Assembly (NCBI RefSeq): GCF_014645495.1
Contig: NZ_BMLV01000001.1
Coordinates: forward strand, 858,889 to 922,888
DNA length: 64,000 nucleotides
Direction: 5' to 3'
Source of the DNA: Cloacibacterium rupense
Lineage (GTDB): Bacteria; Bacteroidota; Bacteroidia; Flavobacteriales; Weeksellaceae
Numbering within the stretch: the first letter of the stretch is position 1; each line of letters opens with the position of its first letter. The notes below the pieces were generated by a model. The model was not told the DNA's origin. It searched no databases and was given only the letters and a program-made list of their open reading frames with translations. Below are positions 26,843 through 36,495 of this stretch, piece by piece. The position numbers and the translations under genes are program-made.

Positions 26843-27982
26843 ATGAAACTTCCGAAGAAACATCAAGGTGCTGAAACCACTATTTTTGCAGAAATGACTG
26901 CTCTTGCACTGCAAGAAAACGCAGTTAATCTTTCACAAGGATTTCCTGATGATGACATTCACCAGAATCTCAAGATTTTATTGGCAGAAGCTACCGCAAA
27001 AAATTTCAATCAGTACGCTCCTATGAACGGACTGCCTATGTTGGTAGAGGCCTTGATTTATTTTAATCATAATCGAAATATCTCTGTTTCTCAACATGAG
27101 TTAACGATAATACCTGGAGCTACCTACGGCATCTACACTGCACTTGCATCTGTTATAGAACCTGGAGACGAAATTATCATACTAGAACCTCATTATGACA
27201 GTTATGTTCCTGCGATAGAAACCAACGGGGGCTTTCCTGTTTTTGTAAGTTTGAACGAAAAATTCGAAGCAGATTTTGATGCGATAAAAAAAGCGATTAC
27301 CCAAAAAACAAAAGCCATTATCATCAATTCTCCGCATAATCCCACGGGAAAAATTTGGAAAAAAGATGATTACGAACAACTCTATCAATTGATTAAAGAC
27401 ACTGAAATCATTGTGATCTCTGATGAAGTATATGATTTAATCACTTTTGATGGTCATGAATTCTACAGTATATGGCATCACCCAGCATTGAGAGCAAGAA
27501 GTTTTGCCATTTTTTCATTTGGGAAGATGTTTCACATTACGGGTTGGAAAGTGGGTTACATACTGGCTCCTGAAGAATTAAGCAAAGCCTTTAGAAGTGT
27601 GCATCAGTATTTATGTTTTAGTGTGAATACACCTGCACAGTATGCATTGGCAAAGCATTTAGAACATTTTGATGTCAAAGCCAATAGCCAATATCTTCAA
27701 GAAAAACGAGATTTTTTCTTATCAGAGATGAAAGATATACCTTTTCATTTCAACGAAAAAGCCGAGGGTAGTTATTTTCAGTTAGCGAAATACCATGAGA
27801 TTTCAGACTTGGGGGATAAGGAATTTAGCATTTGGTTGACTAAAGAATGCAAGGTAGCGACAATTCCTTTGAGTGCATTTTATCAAGATCAGAGGAATAC
27901 CGGTTTTGTAAGGTTTTGTTTTGCAAAAAAGGAGGAAACGGTTTTAAAAGCGGTGGCGCATTTGAAAAGGTATTTCATGTAA
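26843..27982 (+). CDS. pyridoxal-phosphate aminotransferase, methionine/KMTB type
   Basis: A fold-type I class I/II aminotransferase, 379 residues, closest in layout to YbdL-like methionine aminotransferases. It has QGFPDDD near the N terminus, YAPMNGLPMLVEAL, NSPHNPTGKIW, SDEVYD, and the PLP lysine in SFGKMFHITGWKVGY (near residue 228). It transaminates a hydrophobic or sulphur amino acid with a 2-oxoacid; substrate is inferred from the family. It is isolated between repeat islands, and its 3' end is followed by a degenerate module C tail. Confidence 0.9.
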   Translation: MKLPKKHQGAETTIFAEMTALALQENAVNLSQGFPDDDIHQNLKILLAEATAKNFNQYAPMNGLPMLVEALIYFNHNRNISVSQHELTIIPGATYGIYTALASVIEPGDEIIILEPHYDSYVPAIETNGGFPVFVSLNEKFEADFDAIKKAITQKTKAIIINSPHNPTGKIWKKDDYEQLYQLIKDTEIIVISDEVYDLITFDGHEFYSIWHHPALRARSFAIFSFGKMFHITGWKVGYILAPEELSKAFRSVHQYLCFSVNTPAQYALAKHLEHFDVKANSQYLQEKRDFFLSEMKDIPFHFNEKAEGSYFQLAKYHEISDLGDKEFSIWLTKECKVATIPLSAFYQDQRNTGFVRFCFAKKEETVLKAVAHLKRYFM

Positions 27983-28007
27983 ATATATTTTCTATAGGAG
28001 GTGACAA

Positions 28008-28055
28008 AAAGTATGAAAAAGCACTGATTGCAATTCCGCCTATCTGGTATATTCC
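28008..28055 (+). repeat. degenerate module C tail
   Basis: A stretch AAAAAGTATGAAAAAGCA followed by ATTGCAATTCCGCCTATCTGG is a decayed copy of the end of module C seen at 25650 and 29210; the palindrome has lost symmetry here. It separates the aminotransferase from the convergent unknown gene. Confidence 0.55.
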
Positions 28056-28069
28056 CTCGCCATCTGGTT

Positions 28070-28576
28070 TTATTCGATTAGCTTTTGTTTTTTTGGTTTT
28101 ATAATAATGTCTTCGTGCAGATTTGGGAAATACTTAAGCATTGTTTCTTTTTCTTTTCCAGAGGTATCGATAAAAGTCCACTTCTGTCCATTGTCATTAG
28201 ATATTCCAATTAAAGTGTATTCAGATTCTATTTTTCCTCGAGGAGTTTTCATGACAATTACTTGTGTAATACTGCATTGTAATTCTTTTCCTTTTTTTAG
28301 AAATTCAGTTGGATTTTTAAAATTCAAATCGGTAAATGAAAATCCATCATCTTTCATTTTGTCCATTCCTTGTTTAGTAACTTTTACCATATTTGATTTT
28401 CCGCCCATCATTTCAATAACTTTTGGATAGGTGTAATTTGCAAAGTTTTCATAATCTCCTGCAAGAAAGAATTTTTTCATTTCTCCAAGTTGAGCGTTTA
28501 AATTCTCATTCTTAGTTTGAGCTAATGCAAATGAAAAACTAATAGTTAAAAATAAAATCAAAATTTTTTTACTCAT
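28070..28576 (-). CDS. secreted protein of unknown function
   Basis: 168 residues with a signal peptide (MSKKILILFLTISFSFALAQ). The mature part begins with a helical segment ending AGDYENFANYTYPKVIEMMGG, and later has beta segments ESEYTLIGISNDNGQKWTFIDTSG. This outline resembles the NTF2-like or DUF4440-like small secreted proteins of flavobacteria, but I do not recognise a specific family. No partner genes lie nearby. The gene is intact and ends next to a decayed repeat. Confidence 0.65.
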   Translation of the reverse strand: MSKKILILFLTISFSFALAQTKNENLNAQLGEMKKFFLAGDYENFANYTYPKVIEMMGGKSNMVKVTKQGMDKMKDDGFSFTDLNFKNPTEFLKKGKELQCSITQVIVMKTPRGKIESEYTLIGISNDNGQKWTFIDTSGKEKETMLKYFPNLHEDIIIKPKKQKLIE

Positions 28577-29359
28577 AAAGATTATTTTAAATGTTTATTA
28601 ATTGTCATATTTCTTCCAGTCTTCTTTTAAACAGTGATTTGAGATAACATTGCCAGTAACTCATAAATATTAGCAATTAAATACTAAAACACTGATTTAT
28701 AGCAAAATATTCGTTTGGAAATAATTGTAAGTATTTGATTGGTTGTAATTTTGAGTCTATGCTTATTTGTTTTTTATCAAAAATAAACAAAATTTATTAA
28801 TAAGAAATACGGGAAGTCGGAATTTTGGTAGAAATTGATGAAAATCAGTTGATTTTTGAATAAAAATTTTGATTTTCTAGGTTTTGGCTAAAGCCAAATA
28901 TTTTCTCAATTTATTAAACGGGCTAAAGCCCGTTTCTATTGATGCAAGGGGAATTGGTTAGTGGTTGAAAATGAAGATTTTAATTAACCTCGGTCCTAAA
29001 GGATGTAAAATCTTCATTTTCTTTAGTGATGGGTTTAACTACCCCGTCTTTCGAACCAGTTCGAAAGCCTCCCCTTCATGGAAGGGGAATGGCTACGATT
29101 GTTGATTGTTGGAGAACATTTTTCTTTGCCCTAACTCTAAAGGGAGGAAAATTGTTTTTTTAATTACACACCCAGCCCTACGGGCACCCCTCTTTTTAGA
29201 GGGGAAAAGTATGAAAAAGCACGGAATGTAATTCCGCCTATCTGGTTGTTATATAGTGAATTAGGGGTATTGTTGGTTAATTGATTAAGGGTTATTTTTA
29301 GAAGTGAAAGTTTTAAAATTTTGGCACTTCTGTTTCAGAATTTTAGCATAGAGAATCTA
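28577..29359. repeat. repeat island 2 (modules B, A, C)
   Basis: The first 300 bases (28577-28880) are AT-rich with no clear feature. Then comes the most complete composite copy: module B AAACGGGCTAAAGCCCGTTT (28915-28935) with GGTCCTAAAGGATGTAAAAT, module A CTACCCCGTCTTTCGAAC (29039 onward), and module C with CACCCCTCTTTTTAGAGGGG and palindrome CGGAATGTAATTCCG (29222-29236). The order B-A-C recurs elsewhere in parts. No gene is supported. Confidence 0.75.
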
Positions 29360-29908
29360 CTACAATTGATTTAATTTAAAATAACCATTATAGATTATAT
29401 CTTCTGTTTTATCCTCTGTTTTGGTAAGTCTTAGGTTGTAGTTTGCTTTCTGCGATGCTGGTAAAATATCTTCTACTGCAAAGACATCGTCTACATCTAG
29501 AGCATATTTATCATCGATATGACTAGATGCCCCGTTGGGTTGGTGATAGTCTCTGAAAAAAGGCGTGGCTTTTACTTTTTTGGTAGCTTCGGCAAGGTTA
29601 TTTTCTACCACCAACATTTGATGATGAAACTCTTGTAAGACATTGGGTAGGTATCCTCCTAGGTTGAAGAAAAATAAGGCTTCTTCGGTTGATTTTTCTG
29701 TTTTTTCTATCACTTCTACTCGATATCCATCTGCAATAGTTACTTCTCTATAAGCATCTATATGCAATATTCCTTGAGCTTCAGGCCAAAAGTTAATGAT
29801 TTCTGGTACTAAATCTCTGATATGTTCTGCAATCCCAAAAAAAGCATCGTGTTGTTCTGTATGTCTACCTTTTGGGGTACAACCGATAATGACGTAAAAA
29901 AGTTTCAT
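29360..29908 (-). CDS. DUF1543 domain protein
   Basis: 182 cytosolic residues. The N-terminal MKLFYVIIGCTPKGRHTEQHDAFFGIA is the DUF1543 signature; the middle (HIDAYREVTIADGYRVEVI, FFFNLGGYLPN) and tail repeat a related beta-alpha pattern. No function is established for this family. It is single and followed by a repeat island. Confidence 0.8.
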   Translation of the reverse strand: MKLFYVIIGCTPKGRHTEQHDAFFGIAEHIRDLVPEIINFWPEAQGILHIDAYREVTIADGYRVEVIEKTEKSTEEALFFFNLGGYLPNVLQEFHHQMLVVENNLAEATKKVKATPFFRDYHQPNGASSHIDDKYALDVDDVFAVEDILPASQKANYNLRLTKTEDKTEDIIYNGYFKLNQL

Positions 29909-30055
29909 TTTTAAAAGTATTGAGTTACAAATATGGTAATAAATTTCAAAAAGCGAAGGATATTTTAATGTGTCAGAATTTTATGGTTTTTCTAGATTAT
30001 TGCGGGTTTTAATTGAAAATACTGAAGACTAGAGAAAAGATGAGTTATTTGAAAT

Positions 30056-30895
30056 TTATGAATTTTTGCCCCATTGTGCTATTCTGTATTGTTTGGGAGT
30101 TGAAGAGGTTATATTTCTAAAAACTCTATTGAAATACGCTTGATTTTCAAATCCTACGTGGGTATAAATTTCTTTGATGGTTTGGTCTGTTTCAGTGAGG
30201 AGTTTTATGGCTTTTTTCACCCGTAACTCATTCATATACTGAGAAAAGCAAACTCCGGTTTGCAATTTAAAGAATTTAGCAAAGCCACTTTTGGTAAGGC
30301 TTAGCAAAGCGGCTACCTCATCTATTGTACATGGATTTTGAAAGTGATGTTCTAGATAATCTAGCAAAAAAGTGATGCGTTGGTGTTTTTTAGAATAGTC
30401 GATTTCGTAAGCTTCTGTGAGTAGTTTTTCGTTTTTTTGTTGAGACAAAAACCACAGGAGTTCATAAAATTTGATGATTTGCAACGCTCCACTCCACTTT
30501 TCTAGTTCTTGCATTTTTTTCAGAATTTTATCATTAGTCTTTATTTTTAAACCAAATGCAGATAAGTCGAGCCATTTTTTAAGTTCAGAAAACTCTGATA
30601 GTTCTATGATGGGTTGAAGTAGAGCTTCCGAAAACTGAATCACCAAAGCGCTCACTGAAGTTCCTGTTTGGGGTTCGCTCTTCCAAGTATGAGGAATTTT
30701 AGAGCCGATAAACACCAAATCTTGAGCATAAAAATCTTCAGCACAGTTGCCTAAAAACCTTTTCCCTTGACCATCTAGAATCAATGTTATTTCATATTCT
30801 GGATGAAAATGCCAATTGAACTCGAAAAAATCTTGGGTAAATGAAAAGACGTTCAGAGTATATTCTTTAGAAATATTTTCAAAATTAGGAGTCAT
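30056..30895 (-). CDS. AraC family transcriptional regulator
   Basis: 279 residues: an N-terminal cupin sensor (FNWHFHPEYEITLILDGQGKRFLGN, about 28-55) and two C-terminal helix-turn-helix motifs (about 185-275), the second with IKEIYTHVGFENQAYFNRVFRNITSSTPKQYR. It is transcribed divergently from the GH92 gene across a 123-base gap, so it most likely controls the GH92-GH127 pair in response to a sugar; this is inference from layout. Confidence 0.9.
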   Translation of the reverse strand: MTPNFENISKEYTLNVFSFTQDFFEFNWHFHPEYEITLILDGQGKRFLGNCAEDFYAQDLVFIGSKIPHTWKSEPQTGTSVSALVIQFSEALLQPIIELSEFSELKKWLDLSAFGLKIKTNDKILKKMQELEKWSGALQIIKFYELLWFLSQQKNEKLLTEAYEIDYSKKHQRITFLLDYLEHHFQNPCTIDEVAALLSLTKSGFAKFFKLQTGVCFSQYMNELRVKKAIKLLTETDQTIKEIYTHVGFENQAYFNRVFRNITSSTPKQYRIAQWGKNS

Positions 30896-30919
30896 CAGTA
30901 TTAAGATTCAAATTTTATT

Positions 30920-30927
30920 CAAAGGTA
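30920..30927 (-). promoter_or_regulatory. -7 element of the araC-type gene
   Basis: The minus strand reads TACCTTTG at 30927-30920, matching TAnnTTTG, about 25 bases upstream of the regulator ATG. No TTTG is found at the ideal -33 position, so the call rests on the -7 motif. The gap also contains an imperfect palindrome near 30941-30960 that may be an operator. Confidence 0.45.
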
Positions 30928-31018
30928 CAAATAAAGAGAACATACTACTTATAGTGTATCAAATAGTATTGTTTTTTCAGAAAAATGATGATTAATTTTA
31001 CTACAAATAAAAATCCAA

Positions 31019-33175
31019 ATGCGCATCCTTCTCATTTTCATCGTTTTCACCTTTCAAATGGCATTTTCACAGAACAGCCAATGGGTGAATGTATTTATAG
31101 GCACTGACGGAACTGGGCATACCTACCCTGGCCCATCAATGCCGTTTGGGATGGTACAGCCAGGGCCAGATAACCGGGATTTTGGTTGGGATTATACCAG
31201 TGGTTATCAGTACAAAGACGAAAAGCTATTGGGCTTTTCGCAAACTAGATTTAGCGGAACAGGGATTAATGAAATGGGAGATGTACTGTTAATGCCCATA
31301 AATCCTAAAAAGGCCAATCTTAGAAATGCATATTTTAAAAATACTGAAGTAGGAAAAGTAGGTTATTATGCATTGACCAAAAAAGATGATGTAAAAGTAG
31401 AACTTACGTGTAGTGAGCGAGTGGCTTTTCATCAATACACCTTTCCAGAAGCAGAGGCACAAGTTTTGGTGAATTTGCAGCACGGTTTGCGTTTCGTTTT
31501 TGATGAAAACCATCAAAAAGGATTGGTACTCGAGAGTGATGTAAAAATAGAAAACAGCCATACCATTTCTGGTTATTGTTCTACCCAAAATTGGGTGAAC
31601 CGCAAATACTTTTTTACCTTGACATTTGATCAGCCATTTACTCAATCTGCATTGCTTGAAAAGAAAGAAAACGATAAAGCACCTCAATATCTATTGAATT
31701 TTTCTTTGATGAATAGCAAAAAACTGAAAGTAAAAATCGCTTTATCTACGGTTTCTGTAGAAGGTGCAAAAATGAATTTAAAAACCGAAATTCCGCATTG
31801 GGATTTTGAAAAAGTATATCAAGAAAACGCAAAAACTTGGGAAAAATACTTGAGTAGAATCAGTATTGAAGCCCCTCCGAAACAGAAAGAAATATTTTAC
31901 ACTTCCATGTATCATTTGTTTTTGCAGCCTTCTAATATAGCTGATGTCGATGGAAAATACAGAGGTGTAGATGACCAAATTGCCATAGCTGCAAACAAAG
32001 CCTACTATTCTACCCTTTCTAATTGGGACATTTACAGAGGGGCCTTTCCGTTGTTGCAGATTTTAGTTCCTGAAAAAATTGACGGAATTATTGAAACCAT
32101 GCTTATTCATCATAAAGTCAAAGGATTTTTACCAATATGGACTGCATGGGGACAAGACAATTATTGTATGATTGGCAATCACGCCATTCCGATGATATTG
32201 TCTGCCTATAAGAATGGTTTTAAAGGATTTGATGCAGAAGAAGCCTTAAAAGCCATGGTAGAGACCTCTACAAAATCTCACATCAATTCTGATTGGGAGT
32301 TGTACAATCAATACGGGTATTATCCTTTTGATAAATTAGACAATGAAGCTGTTTCTCGAAGCTTAGAAAGTGGCTATGATGATTGGTGTGTGGCAGAAAT
32401 GGCAAAAAATTTAAACCATAAAACCGTAGAAAACACTTTTACCCAAAGGGCGAATTATTATAAGAATTTGTACAATCAAAAAACTGGATTTTTCCAAGGA
32501 AAAGATACGAAAGGCAATTGGCGCACGCCATTTGATCCTTTAATGGCCACTTCACCCCTCAATAATCCCGGAGATTATACCGAGGCCAATGCATGGCAAT
32601 ATTTTTGGACGCCCACTCAATACGATATCAATGGGGTCACCCAACTTTTGGGCGGTAAGTCTCAATTTACCCAAAAACTGAATGAATTTTTCACCACTGA
32701 AGCCAAAAATCCGAACAAATTTTTAGGACAAGAAGCCATGATTGGGCAATATGCTCATGGCAACGAACCGAGTCATCACATTATATATTTGTATGCCTAC
32801 AGCAACGAACCTAAAAAAGCTCAAAAATACATTCACCAAGTCATCCATCAATTTCATAACAACACCCCTGATGGAATGATTGGCAATGACGATTGCGGAC
32901 AAATGTCGGCTTGGTATATTCTTTCTACCTTAGGATTTTATCCTGTCAACCCAGCCAATGGCGAATATGTATTGGGAAGTCCACAAGTAAAAAAAGCGGT
33001 GATTCATCTTTCAAAAAATAAAAATTTCACGGTAGATACAAAGAATTTTTCTGAACAAAATATATACAATGAAAGTCGCTTTTTGAACGACAAAAACATA
33101 AAAAATCCATTTATAACTTACCAAGACATTATGAATGGAGGAACCTTAACATTTGAAATGATTTCTCCCCAATAA
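31019..33175 (+). CDS. GH92 family alpha-mannosidase-like glycosidase
   Basis: 718 residues with signal peptide MRILLIFIVFTFQMAFS. The N-terminal beta domain has WVNVFIGTDGTGHTYPGPSMPFGMVQPGPDN. The C-terminal (alpha/alpha)6 catalytic domain has HGNEPSHHIIYLY (near residue 580, the conserved acid motif), DDCGQMSAWYILSTLGFYPVNP, and WTAWGQDNYCMIGNHA. GH92 enzymes are calcium-dependent exo-acting mannosidases. It heads a likely operon with the GH127 gene seven bases downstream. Confidence 0.9.
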   Translation: MRILLIFIVFTFQMAFSQNSQWVNVFIGTDGTGHTYPGPSMPFGMVQPGPDNRDFGWDYTSGYQYKDEKLLGFSQTRFSGTGINEMGDVLLMPINPKKANLRNAYFKNTEVGKVGYYALTKKDDVKVELTCSERVAFHQYTFPEAEAQVLVNLQHGLRFVFDENHQKGLVLESDVKIENSHTISGYCSTQNWVNRKYFFTLTFDQPFTQSALLEKKENDKAPQYLLNFSLMNSKKLKVKIALSTVSVEGAKMNLKTEIPHWDFEKVYQENAKTWEKYLSRISIEAPPKQKEIFYTSMYHLFLQPSNIADVDGKYRGVDDQIAIAANKAYYSTLSNWDIYRGAFPLLQILVPEKIDGIIETMLIHHKVKGFLPIWTAWGQDNYCMIGNHAIPMILSAYKNGFKGFDAEEALKAMVETSTKSHINSDWELYNQYGYYPFDKLDNEAVSRSLESGYDDWCVAEMAKNLNHKTVENTFTQRANYYKNLYNQKTGFFQGKDTKGNWRTPFDPLMATSPLNNPGDYTEANAWQYFWTPTQYDINGVTQLLGGKSQFTQKLNEFFTTEAKNPNKFLGQEAMIGQYAHGNEPSHHIIYLYAYSNEPKKAQKYIHQVIHQFHNNTPDGMIGNDDCGQMSAWYILSTLGFYPVNPANGEYVLGSPQVKKAVIHLSKNKNFTVDTKNFSEQNIYNESRFLNDKNIKNPFITYQDIMNGGTLTFEMISPQ

Positions 33176-33182
33176 TAATCTT

Positions 33183-35087
33183 ATGAAAAACTTATTCATC
33201 TCAAGTATATTCATTTTAAGTATGAATTTGAATGCCCAAAAAACCTCAGAAAAGTTGACCACACTCCCCTTTGGTAGCGTAAAACCAACAGGATGGCTGC
33301 AAAAACAAATGCAAAAAGATGTGGATGGTTTTGTAGGAAACCTAGACCAGATTGTTCCAGAACTCATCTATGACCCTATTTATGGAGAAGGAAGATTGCA
33401 AAAGCATTCTAAAGTCAAAGATTTGGGAAATATGAAAGAAGGCGATGCAGAAGGTGATGAACAATATAAATGGTGGAACAGTGAAACCCAATCGAATTGG
33501 TGGGACGGTTATGTTCGAAATGTTTTTTTGTTGAATGACCCAAAAGGGATTGAAAAAGCAAAAAAATATGTAGAAAGCATTTTGAAAACACAAGATGAAG
33601 ATGGCTACCTTGGGATTTATGACAAAGAATTGCGTTACAAATTCAACTCCGAAAATGGTGAACTGTGGTCTAAGGCAACCTTATACCGTGGATTATTGGC
33701 GTATTATGAATATACTAAAGATGAAAAAGTTTTCAAAGCGGTAGAAAGAGCGGTAGAAAATGTGATGACGAATTACCCCATCTATGCATCTAGTCCGTTC
33801 AGTTCTGGAAATTCTTTTAATGGTGGTGTTTCACACGGATTAACCTTTACCGATATTTTGGAAAGACTTTATTTTCACACCCAAAATGAAAAATACAGAG
33901 CATATGCCTTGTTTTTGTATCAGGATTTCTCCAACACTTATCAATCTGAAGCCGATGTTCAGTTGAAAAATATTTTAAACCCGAACTACAAACTCCAATC
34001 TCATGGCGTACACACTTTTGAGCATCTTAGACCCCTAATTATTGCCAAATATGCGGCCAACACGGCTGAAATAGACCATGCCTTAGCGGAGTATCTCCAT
34101 CGAATAAAAAATGCAACCACCATGAGTGGCGGTGCCATTGGTGACGAATGGATTGCGGAAAGAAATGCAGATGCCACACACACAGGTTATGAATATTGTT
34201 CGCTTCAAGAATTGCTGGACAGTTATAGTTTACTGCTTCAAAAAACAGGAAAAGCGACCGTGGGTAACGATATAGAAAATATCTTTTACAATGCTGCACA
34301 AGGTTCTAGAAACCCCAATCATTCATGTATTGCGTATTTAAAAACCGATAATTCTTTTGAGATGTTGGGGACGAAAAACGGAGAAATAGAAGTCGATAGA
34401 AAACAAACTCGTTACAAATATTCGCCAGCCCATCAAGATGTAGCGGTGTGTTGTAACCCCAATGCTGGAAGAATTTCGCCTTATTTTGTTCAAAATTCTT
34501 GGATGAAAGAAAACGAGAGTACATTGGTTGCTACATTGCTAATGCCCAATGTTTTGGAAACTACAATCAATGGAGTTCTGGTAAAAATTGAGAATATCAC
34601 AGAATATCCTTACCAAAACCGATTTGTTTTTCAAATTACGCAACCTCAGGCTACCCAATTTACTTTAAAAATTAGAAAACCTGATTGGGTAAAAAAAATC
34701 AACACCACAGAAAAATATCGTTTAGAAGATGATTTTATCATTATCGAAAGAGTTTTTTCTGCTAAAGACAAGGTCAATCTCTCTTTTGATGCAGAAGTAG
34801 AAATAAAGTCTGACCCTACTGGTTCACACTATTTTACGTATGGTGCGTTGCTTTTTGCATTGCCAATAGAAGCTAAAGAAATCAAGGGAAAAACTTATTT
34901 TTCAGATTTTACAGATTTCACCTACGAACCATTATCAAATCATCAATACCGCTATCAAAAAGGAGTAAAAACCACATATCAGAATGGGGACATTACAACT
35001 CAATTGTTGAATAGTTCTACGCAACAATTAGAACAAGTAACTCTTGTCCCAATGGGGAAAACCATTTTAAGGCAAGTTGGTTTTTGA
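33183..35087 (+). CDS. GH127-like beta-L-arabinofuranosidase
   Basis: 634 residues with signal peptide ending NAQ. The DUF1680/GH127 fold is indicated by WWNSETQSNWWDGYVRNVFLL, FLQ-like repeats of an alpha barrel, the acid region THTGYEYCSLQELLDS (near 333-348), and the adjacent cysteines in AVCCNPNAGR (near 422-423) that match the zinc-bound nucleophile cysteines of HypBA1. A C-terminal beta-sandwich follows. Together with GH92 it suggests processing of a mannose- and arabinose-containing glycan in the periplasm. Related families (GH142, GH146) share the fold, so the exact specificity is open. Confidence 0.85.
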   Translation: MKNLFISSIFILSMNLNAQKTSEKLTTLPFGSVKPTGWLQKQMQKDVDGFVGNLDQIVPELIYDPIYGEGRLQKHSKVKDLGNMKEGDAEGDEQYKWWNSETQSNWWDGYVRNVFLLNDPKGIEKAKKYVESILKTQDEDGYLGIYDKELRYKFNSENGELWSKATLYRGLLAYYEYTKDEKVFKAVERAVENVMTNYPIYASSPFSSGNSFNGGVSHGLTFTDILERLYFHTQNEKYRAYALFLYQDFSNTYQSEADVQLKNILNPNYKLQSHGVHTFEHLRPLIIAKYAANTAEIDHALAEYLHRIKNATTMSGGAIGDEWIAERNADATHTGYEYCSLQELLDSYSLLLQKTGKATVGNDIENIFYNAAQGSRNPNHSCIAYLKTDNSFEMLGTKNGEIEVDRKQTRYKYSPAHQDVAVCCNPNAGRISPYFVQNSWMKENESTLVATLLMPNVLETTINGVLVKIENITEYPYQNRFVFQITQPQATQFTLKIRKPDWVKKINTTEKYRLEDDFIIIERVFSAKDKVNLSFDAEVEIKSDPTGSHYFTYGALLFALPIEAKEIKGKTYFSDFTDFTYEPLSNHQYRYQKGVKTTYQNGDITTQLLNSSTQQLEQVTLVPMGKTILRQVGF

Positions 35088-35659
35088 TTGAAAAGGTAGA
35101 ATTTGTGGATTATTGGCATGGGTGGTTGATGTTTTAGTGAGTGATTGATTGATTGAGTGAGTGAGTGATTGAGTGATTGAGTGATTGAGTTGGTTGGTAG
35201 AAGAAAGGTGATAAGGGTGTAATTGGTCATTTTTTTTATTTTTTTTAAACGGGTTGAAGCCTGTTCCTCTTGATGGAAGGGGAATTGGTTAGTGGTTGAA
35301 AATGAAGATTTTAATTTTCCTCGGTCCTAAAGGATGTAAAATCTTCATTTTCTTTGGTGATGGGTTTAACTACCCCGTCTTTCGAATCAGTTCGAAAGCC
35401 ATCCCTTCATGGAAGGAGAATGGTTACAAGTATTGTTTATTATTTGAAAGAATTTTTTTTCCTCTAATCCTGAGTTCTTCGGGTTCAGTCATCGGGGTTT
35501 CAATTTTTTTAAAGTAATTATTAGCAAATGTAAAGGCACGGAGTCGAAGACTTCGTTTAGCTGAAGCCTTTTTTAATTAATGCTCCGAAGTTACAAACTT
35601 CGGAGAGCGGGGAAGTTAAATATTCGTTAAGGTGTAGCCAGTGACTTATACTTCTACAT
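35088..35659. repeat. repeat island 3 (octamers, modules B and A, palindromes)
   Basis: Contains an octamer array GATTGAGT (about 35139-35192), module B with AAACGGGTTGAAGCCTG (35247) and GGTCCTAAAGGATGTAAAAT, module A (35368 onward), and two palindromes: CGGAGTC-GAA-GACTTCG (35539-35555) and CTCCGAAGTT-ACA-AACTTCGGAG (35583-35605). The last palindrome recurs with the same arms at 54576-54598. No gene is supported. Confidence 0.75.
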
Positions 35660-36169
35660 TTAGTTACAATATTCTATTTTAACTAAGTTAGTGGAAATGC
35701 TTTCAACAGAATTATCCTCTTTTTTTAATGCTAGGTCTAATTTTAAGTATTTATTATAGATTTCAGTAGTATTTAAAATAAGATATATTCCTCCCGCCTC
35801 ATTCTTATTTATAAATTTATATATGTTTATCTTAATATTTTTAGAAGAATTAGGCTTAACCAACCATTTAGTTTTTTTAATGATTTTCTCTTTATAAAAA
35901 TTTAATTTAGGAATATTTACTACTGAATCTTTTTCAATAATAAATATTTTATTTTCTTCTTTTATATTTTTTTGAGAACTAAAGAAATTATTTAATGAGT
36001 ATAAATTATTAGTTTTATTATTTATAATTATACTCACATCTAGGTTGTTATTTCTCACACAGGCTTTATCAATAAATACTTCTATTTTTTGACACAATAC
36101 ACAATTACTAAATAATAAAAAAACAAATCCAGTTAATATAATTCTTATTTTCAAATTCATAGCTATCAT
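35660..36169 (-). CDS. small secreted unknown, coupled to an RHS fragment
   Basis: 169 residues; after an extra MIAM the signal peptide-like LKIRIILTGFVFLLFSNCVLCQ is followed by a Lys/Asn-rich beta protein (FIIEKDSVVNIPKLNF, YLKLDLALKKEDNS). Its A+T content is higher than its neighbours. Its ATG overlaps the stop codon of the RHS fragment (TAATG), so the two are translationally coupled, an arrangement typical of toxin-immunity pairs at RHS loci. The signal peptide could fit a periplasmic immunity protein; that role is inference. No family is recognised. Confidence 0.6.
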   Translation of the reverse strand: MIAMNLKIRIILTGFVFLLFSNCVLCQKIEVFIDKACVRNNNLDVSIIINNKTNNLYSLNNFFSSQKNIKEENKIFIIEKDSVVNIPKLNFYKEKIIKKTKWLVKPNSSKNIKINIYKFINKNEAGGIYLILNTTEIYNKYLKLDLALKKEDNSVESISTNLVKIEYCN

Positions 36170-36495
36170 TATTTTAGTAAATTTTTGTAAAATTTAATTG
36201 CAGCAGGCGCATTTGTATCTACCTGCTTTCCATTAGGATATATAAACCTTACAGGGTTCTGATAACAATAAATGTATGGATTTATATTACCGCTGATATA
36301 AACTCCACCGTTGTGTTGCCCATCTATATAATGCTCAGAATTATAGAAAGGATTATAGTCCGCCAGTGGATCTACATTTAACCAAAGACTTACCCTAGGG
36401 TTGTAGTATCTAGCACCATAATAGTAATATCCTGTCTCGCTGTCTAACTCTGAACTTCGTTCGCAAATTTCAAAAAAGCTTTCGCTTTTTTTCAT
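36169..36495 (-). CDS. RHS-repeat-associated core fragment (truncated)
   Basis: 108 residues containing the RHS core signature ELDSETGYYYYGARYYNPRV...WLNVDPLADYNP, then HYIDGQHNGGVYISGNINPYIYCYQNPVRFIYPNGK. Full RHS proteins have well over a thousand residues ahead of this core; here only 17 residues precede it, so this is an orphan 3' end. Only about 17 residues follow the core (QVDTNAPAAIKFYKNLLK), too few for a toxin domain, so the C-terminal toxin also looks missing or cut. It is probably a remnant, or a spare cassette for recombination with a full RHS gene elsewhere. Confidence 0.75.
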   Translation of the reverse strand: MKKSESFFEICERSSELDSETGYYYYGARYYNPRVSLWLNVDPLADYNPFYNSEHYIDGQHNGGVYISGNINPYIYCYQNPVRFIYPNGKQVDTNAPAAIKFYKNLLK

